The translations under genes and the position numbers were made by a program. A stretch of DNA of 47,175 nt from Bacteroidales bacterium (lineage in GTDB: Bacteria; Bacteroidota; Bacteroidia; Bacteroidales; VadinHA17): positions 1 through 47,175 of the forward strand of contig JANTHB010000018.1 of the NCBI GenBank assembly GCA_024762655.1. Direction: 5' to 3'. Shown piece after piece: positions 45,525-47,175 of this stretch. A model generated the notes under the pieces. The model made no database searches and had not been told where the DNA came from. It saw only the letters and a list, made by a program, of their open reading frames with translations. Positions within the stretch are counted from its first letter, which is position 1. Every line of letters begins with the position of its first letter.

Positions 45525-46646
45525 ATGGGTCAGTTCAGGATACCACCGGTCTCCCCGTTGCTGGGTTCTACCCTGCTCAACTTTTTCCGTGTGATAAGGA
45601 AAGGCCATATCGACCCGGGGTATTTTTTCAAGCTCTTCCTTACGTTTCTGATCATTGTTATAGCCACTCCGTTCCATCTTTGGGAAAAAATATGGTTCGG
45701 GAAGAAACTCAAACGGTATAATTTCAGCAAGCCTCCGGTTTTCATTTTAGGACACTGGCGCAGCGGCACCACTTTATTACACACTTCGCTTTGCAAAGAC
45801 CCGGAAGCAGGGTATGTGACAACCTATCAGTCTGTCTTCCCCAATAATCTGGCCAGCAAATGGTTGTTTAAGCCCCTCATGGCCATGAAGATGCCACGAC
45901 GCCGGCCTTCTGACAATATGCCCCTGCACACGGATTATCCCCAGGAAGATGAACTGGCATTCAGCAACTGCCAGCCCTATGCTTACTATACCCTCTTTTA
46001 TTTTCCGGATAGATACAAAACCATCTATGACCAGTCGGTCTGCCATAAAGGATTATCCCCGGAAGAAAAAGAGAGATGGTTCGCCACCTACCGGGATCTG
46101 CTCAAAAAAGCGATGCTTAACACCGGAGGAAAACAACTTATCGTCAAAAATCCGGTCAATACGGCCCGTATCAAACAGATCATTAAGCTTTTTCCCGACG
46201 CCAAATTTCTTTATATCTACCGCAATCCTGTTTCCACCTTTTTGTCCAGCCGTCTTTTTTTCAGGTATCTCCTTCCCTCCCTGGCGTTACAGAAGACAAA
46301 CGACCAGGCCATTGAAGAGATGGTTTTCGAAGTATATACCCGTATGATCAACGATTATTTGCATCAGAAAGATCTTATCCCCCCGGGAAATCTTCTGGAG
46401 ATCAGGTATGAAGAGTTTGAGAAACATCCGGAAAAGTGTATTAAAACCATTTATGAACAGCTTTTGCAGAAGGACTTTGATGCCGTACAGGACCTTTTCT
46501 CAACCTTTTTTACTTCGGCCAGAGGATATATAAAAAACCTTTATGAGATTGACCGGGAGGTTATGGATAAAATCATTACACGTCTTAAAAAGTTTATGGA
46601 TCTATATCACTACGACCTTCCGGAAGAAGTAATAGTAAAGGAATAA
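45525..46646 (+). CDS. Sulfotransferase-family protein
   Basis: A 373-residue protein of the PAPS-dependent sulfotransferase fold. The 5'-phosphosulfate loop is GHWRSGTT (76-83), and the 3'-phosphate region is FLYIYRNPVSTFLSS (228-242), with an Arg and Ser in the expected places. A hydrophobic stretch at about 37-52 precedes the fold and may anchor the protein in or at the membrane. Members of this subgroup modify lipids, glycans or small metabolites; some are non-catalytic. No sulfate-activation gene (cysDNC-type) is nearby, so the acceptor is unknown. It stands alone between the glutamate synthase genes and the RRM gene. Confidence 0.82.
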   Translation: MGQFRIPPVSPLLGSTLLNFFRVIRKGHIDPGYFFKLFLTFLIIVIATPFHLWEKIWFGKKLKRYNFSKPPVFILGHWRSGTTLLHTSLCKDPEAGYVTTYQSVFPNNLASKWLFKPLMAMKMPRRRPSDNMPLHTDYPQEDELAFSNCQPYAYYTLFYFPDRYKTIYDQSVCHKGLSPEEKERWFATYRDLLKKAMLNTGGKQLIVKNPVNTARIKQIIKLFPDAKFLYIYRNPVSTFLSSRLFFRYLLPSLALQKTNDQAIEEMVFEVYTRMINDYLHQKDLIPPGNLLEIRYEEFEKHPEKCIKTIYEQLLQKDFDAVQDLFSTFFTSARGYIKNLYEIDREVMDKIITRLKKFMDLYHYDLPEEVIVKE

Positions 46647-46713
46647 TCATTATATAATTCACACCCATAAAGCTTTTTTTTTCAGTTTTTTACTATTTCC
46701 GGAAAAATACCCT

Positions 46714-46721
46714 TATATTTA
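46714..46721 (+). promoter_or_regulatory. Candidate -7 box of the RRM gene
   Basis: TATATTTA, seven of eight matches to TAnnTTTG, 36 bases before the start codon. No clear -33 box at the standard distance. Confidence 0.3.
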
Positions 46722-46757
46722 CCGTGTTAACTAATTTCTTATTTAATTTTTATTGCT

Positions 46758-47006
46758 ATGAACATTTATGTTGGTAATCTCCATTACGATGTTACAGGAG
46801 AAGATCTTAAAGAAATTTTCGAAGAGTACGGTGAAGTTGAAACCGCAAAGGTAATCACTGACAAGTATTCCGGAAGAAGTAAAGGCTTTGGATTCGTTGA
46901 AATGAAAAATGACAACGAAGCGCTCAAAAGTATTGACGAGTTGAACGGAGCCGATATCAAAGGTCGAAATATTAAAGTGAGCCAGGCCAGGCCACGTGAG
47001 TATTAG
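46758..47006 (+). CDS. RNA-binding protein with single RRM domain
   Basis: An 82-residue protein that is almost entirely one RNA recognition motif. RNP2 is IYVGNL (3-8) and RNP1 is KGFGFVEM (42-49), with the aromatic residues that stack on RNA bases, followed by a short basic tail (ARPREY). Small single-RRM proteins of this kind are common in Bacteroidota and cyanobacteria; they bind single-stranded RNA and are often abundant or cold-induced. The gene has its own promoter-like box and an intrinsic terminator directly after it, so it is a monocistronic unit. Confidence 0.95.
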   Translation: MNIYVGNLHYDVTGEDLKEIFEEYGEVETAKVITDKYSGRSKGFGFVEMKNDNEALKSIDELNGADIKGRNIKVSQARPREY

Positions 47007-47024
47007 GACGAGACTTTCTTTAAG

Positions 47025-47054
47025 AAAAACGGTGCCGGAAGGTGCCGTTTTTTT
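47025..47054 (+). terminator. Intrinsic terminator of the RRM gene
   Basis: A 12-base-pair stem AAAAACGGTGCC (47025-47036) / GGTGCCGTTTTT (47041-47052) with two G-U pairs, a GGAA tetraloop and a run of seven T (47048-47054). It begins 18 bases after the stop. It could also serve a converging transcript because the left arm has an A-run. Confidence 0.85.
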
Positions 47055-47122
47055 ATGGTTGATTGATGAACGGGGATTGACAAACAAAAGAGGAAAATAA
47101 AAAGTGAGGCCGGAAGCACTGA

Positions 47123-47140
47123 TAATCTGCGTAATCTGCG
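47123..47140. repeat. Short direct repeat TAATCTGCG x2
   Basis: Two adjacent copies of TAATCTGCG, in the AT-rich end of the window. The rest of 47055-47175 has no gene. Confidence 0.4.
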
Positions 47141-47175
47141 AGAAAAATATATGTATTTAAATAATTATTTAAATA

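Overview
The window reads as a piece of a Bacteroidota chromosome, most likely order Bacteroidales. The main clues are an adjacent SusC-type TonB receptor and SusD lipoprotein pair, promoters matching the Bacteroidota pattern TTTG-N19-21-TAnnTTTG rather than -35/-10 boxes, weak or A-rich ribosome binding regions, and short tandem-repeat tracts in the intergenic spaces. There are about 31 protein genes, one leader peptide gene, and no tRNA, rRNA, CRISPR array, prophage or transposase gene that I can see.

Layout. 1-322: a GC-rich run of stem-loops without a convincing gene. 323-3984: a GH20 beta-N-acetylhexosaminidase and a GT39-type membrane glycosyltransferase with MORN repeats at its C-terminus. 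4081-7771: two tandem aconitase-superfamily enzymes, each a fusion of the LeuC-like and LeuD-like parts. 7864-10562 (minus): an NTF2-like secreted protein and the alpha and beta E1 subunits of a thiamine-diphosphate 2-oxoacid (or acetoin) dehydrogenase. 10811-13973 (minus): a three-gene operon of a NEW3-repeat membrane protein, an ABC ATPase and an ABC-2 permease. 14278-17136: a secreted coiled-coil protein divergent from a histidine kinase/response regulator pair. 17339-25223: a dipeptide epimerase, SusC, SusD and a PKD-domain lipoprotein, separated by a MITE-like element. 25661-26691: a small membrane protein and a class I glutamine amidotransferase. 27171-38966: the complete branched-chain amino acid operon, ilvD-ilvB-ilvN-ilvC-leuA-leuC-leuD-leuA2-leuB. 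39097-45248: gltB and gltD. 45525-47054: a sulfotransferase-like protein and an RRM RNA-binding protein with its terminator.

How it works together. The nine ilv/leu genes cover the path from pyruvate to 2-oxoisovalerate (valine precursor) and on to 2-oxoisocaproate (leucine precursor). The second LeuA-like enzyme could make citramalate, and so isoleucine, with the same LeuCD and LeuB. GltBD, just downstream, supplies glutamate, the amino donor for the final transaminations; no transaminase is present. Upstream of ilvD lies the most complete regulatory unit in the window: a consensus promoter, an 18-codon leader peptide with 10 Ile/Leu/Val codons, and mutually exclusive protector, antiterminator and terminator hairpins. 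This is the arrangement of a classical transcription attenuator.

The intergenic DNA is unusually rich in small repeats: a hairpin repeat found 4-6 bases after three different stop codons, two GC-rich palindromic elements, a 288-bp element with terminal inverted repeats and a 12-bp flanking direct repeat, 7-8-base tandem tracts, and a perfect 38-bp palindrome. All functional calls are from reading sequence and motifs; no database search was possible.
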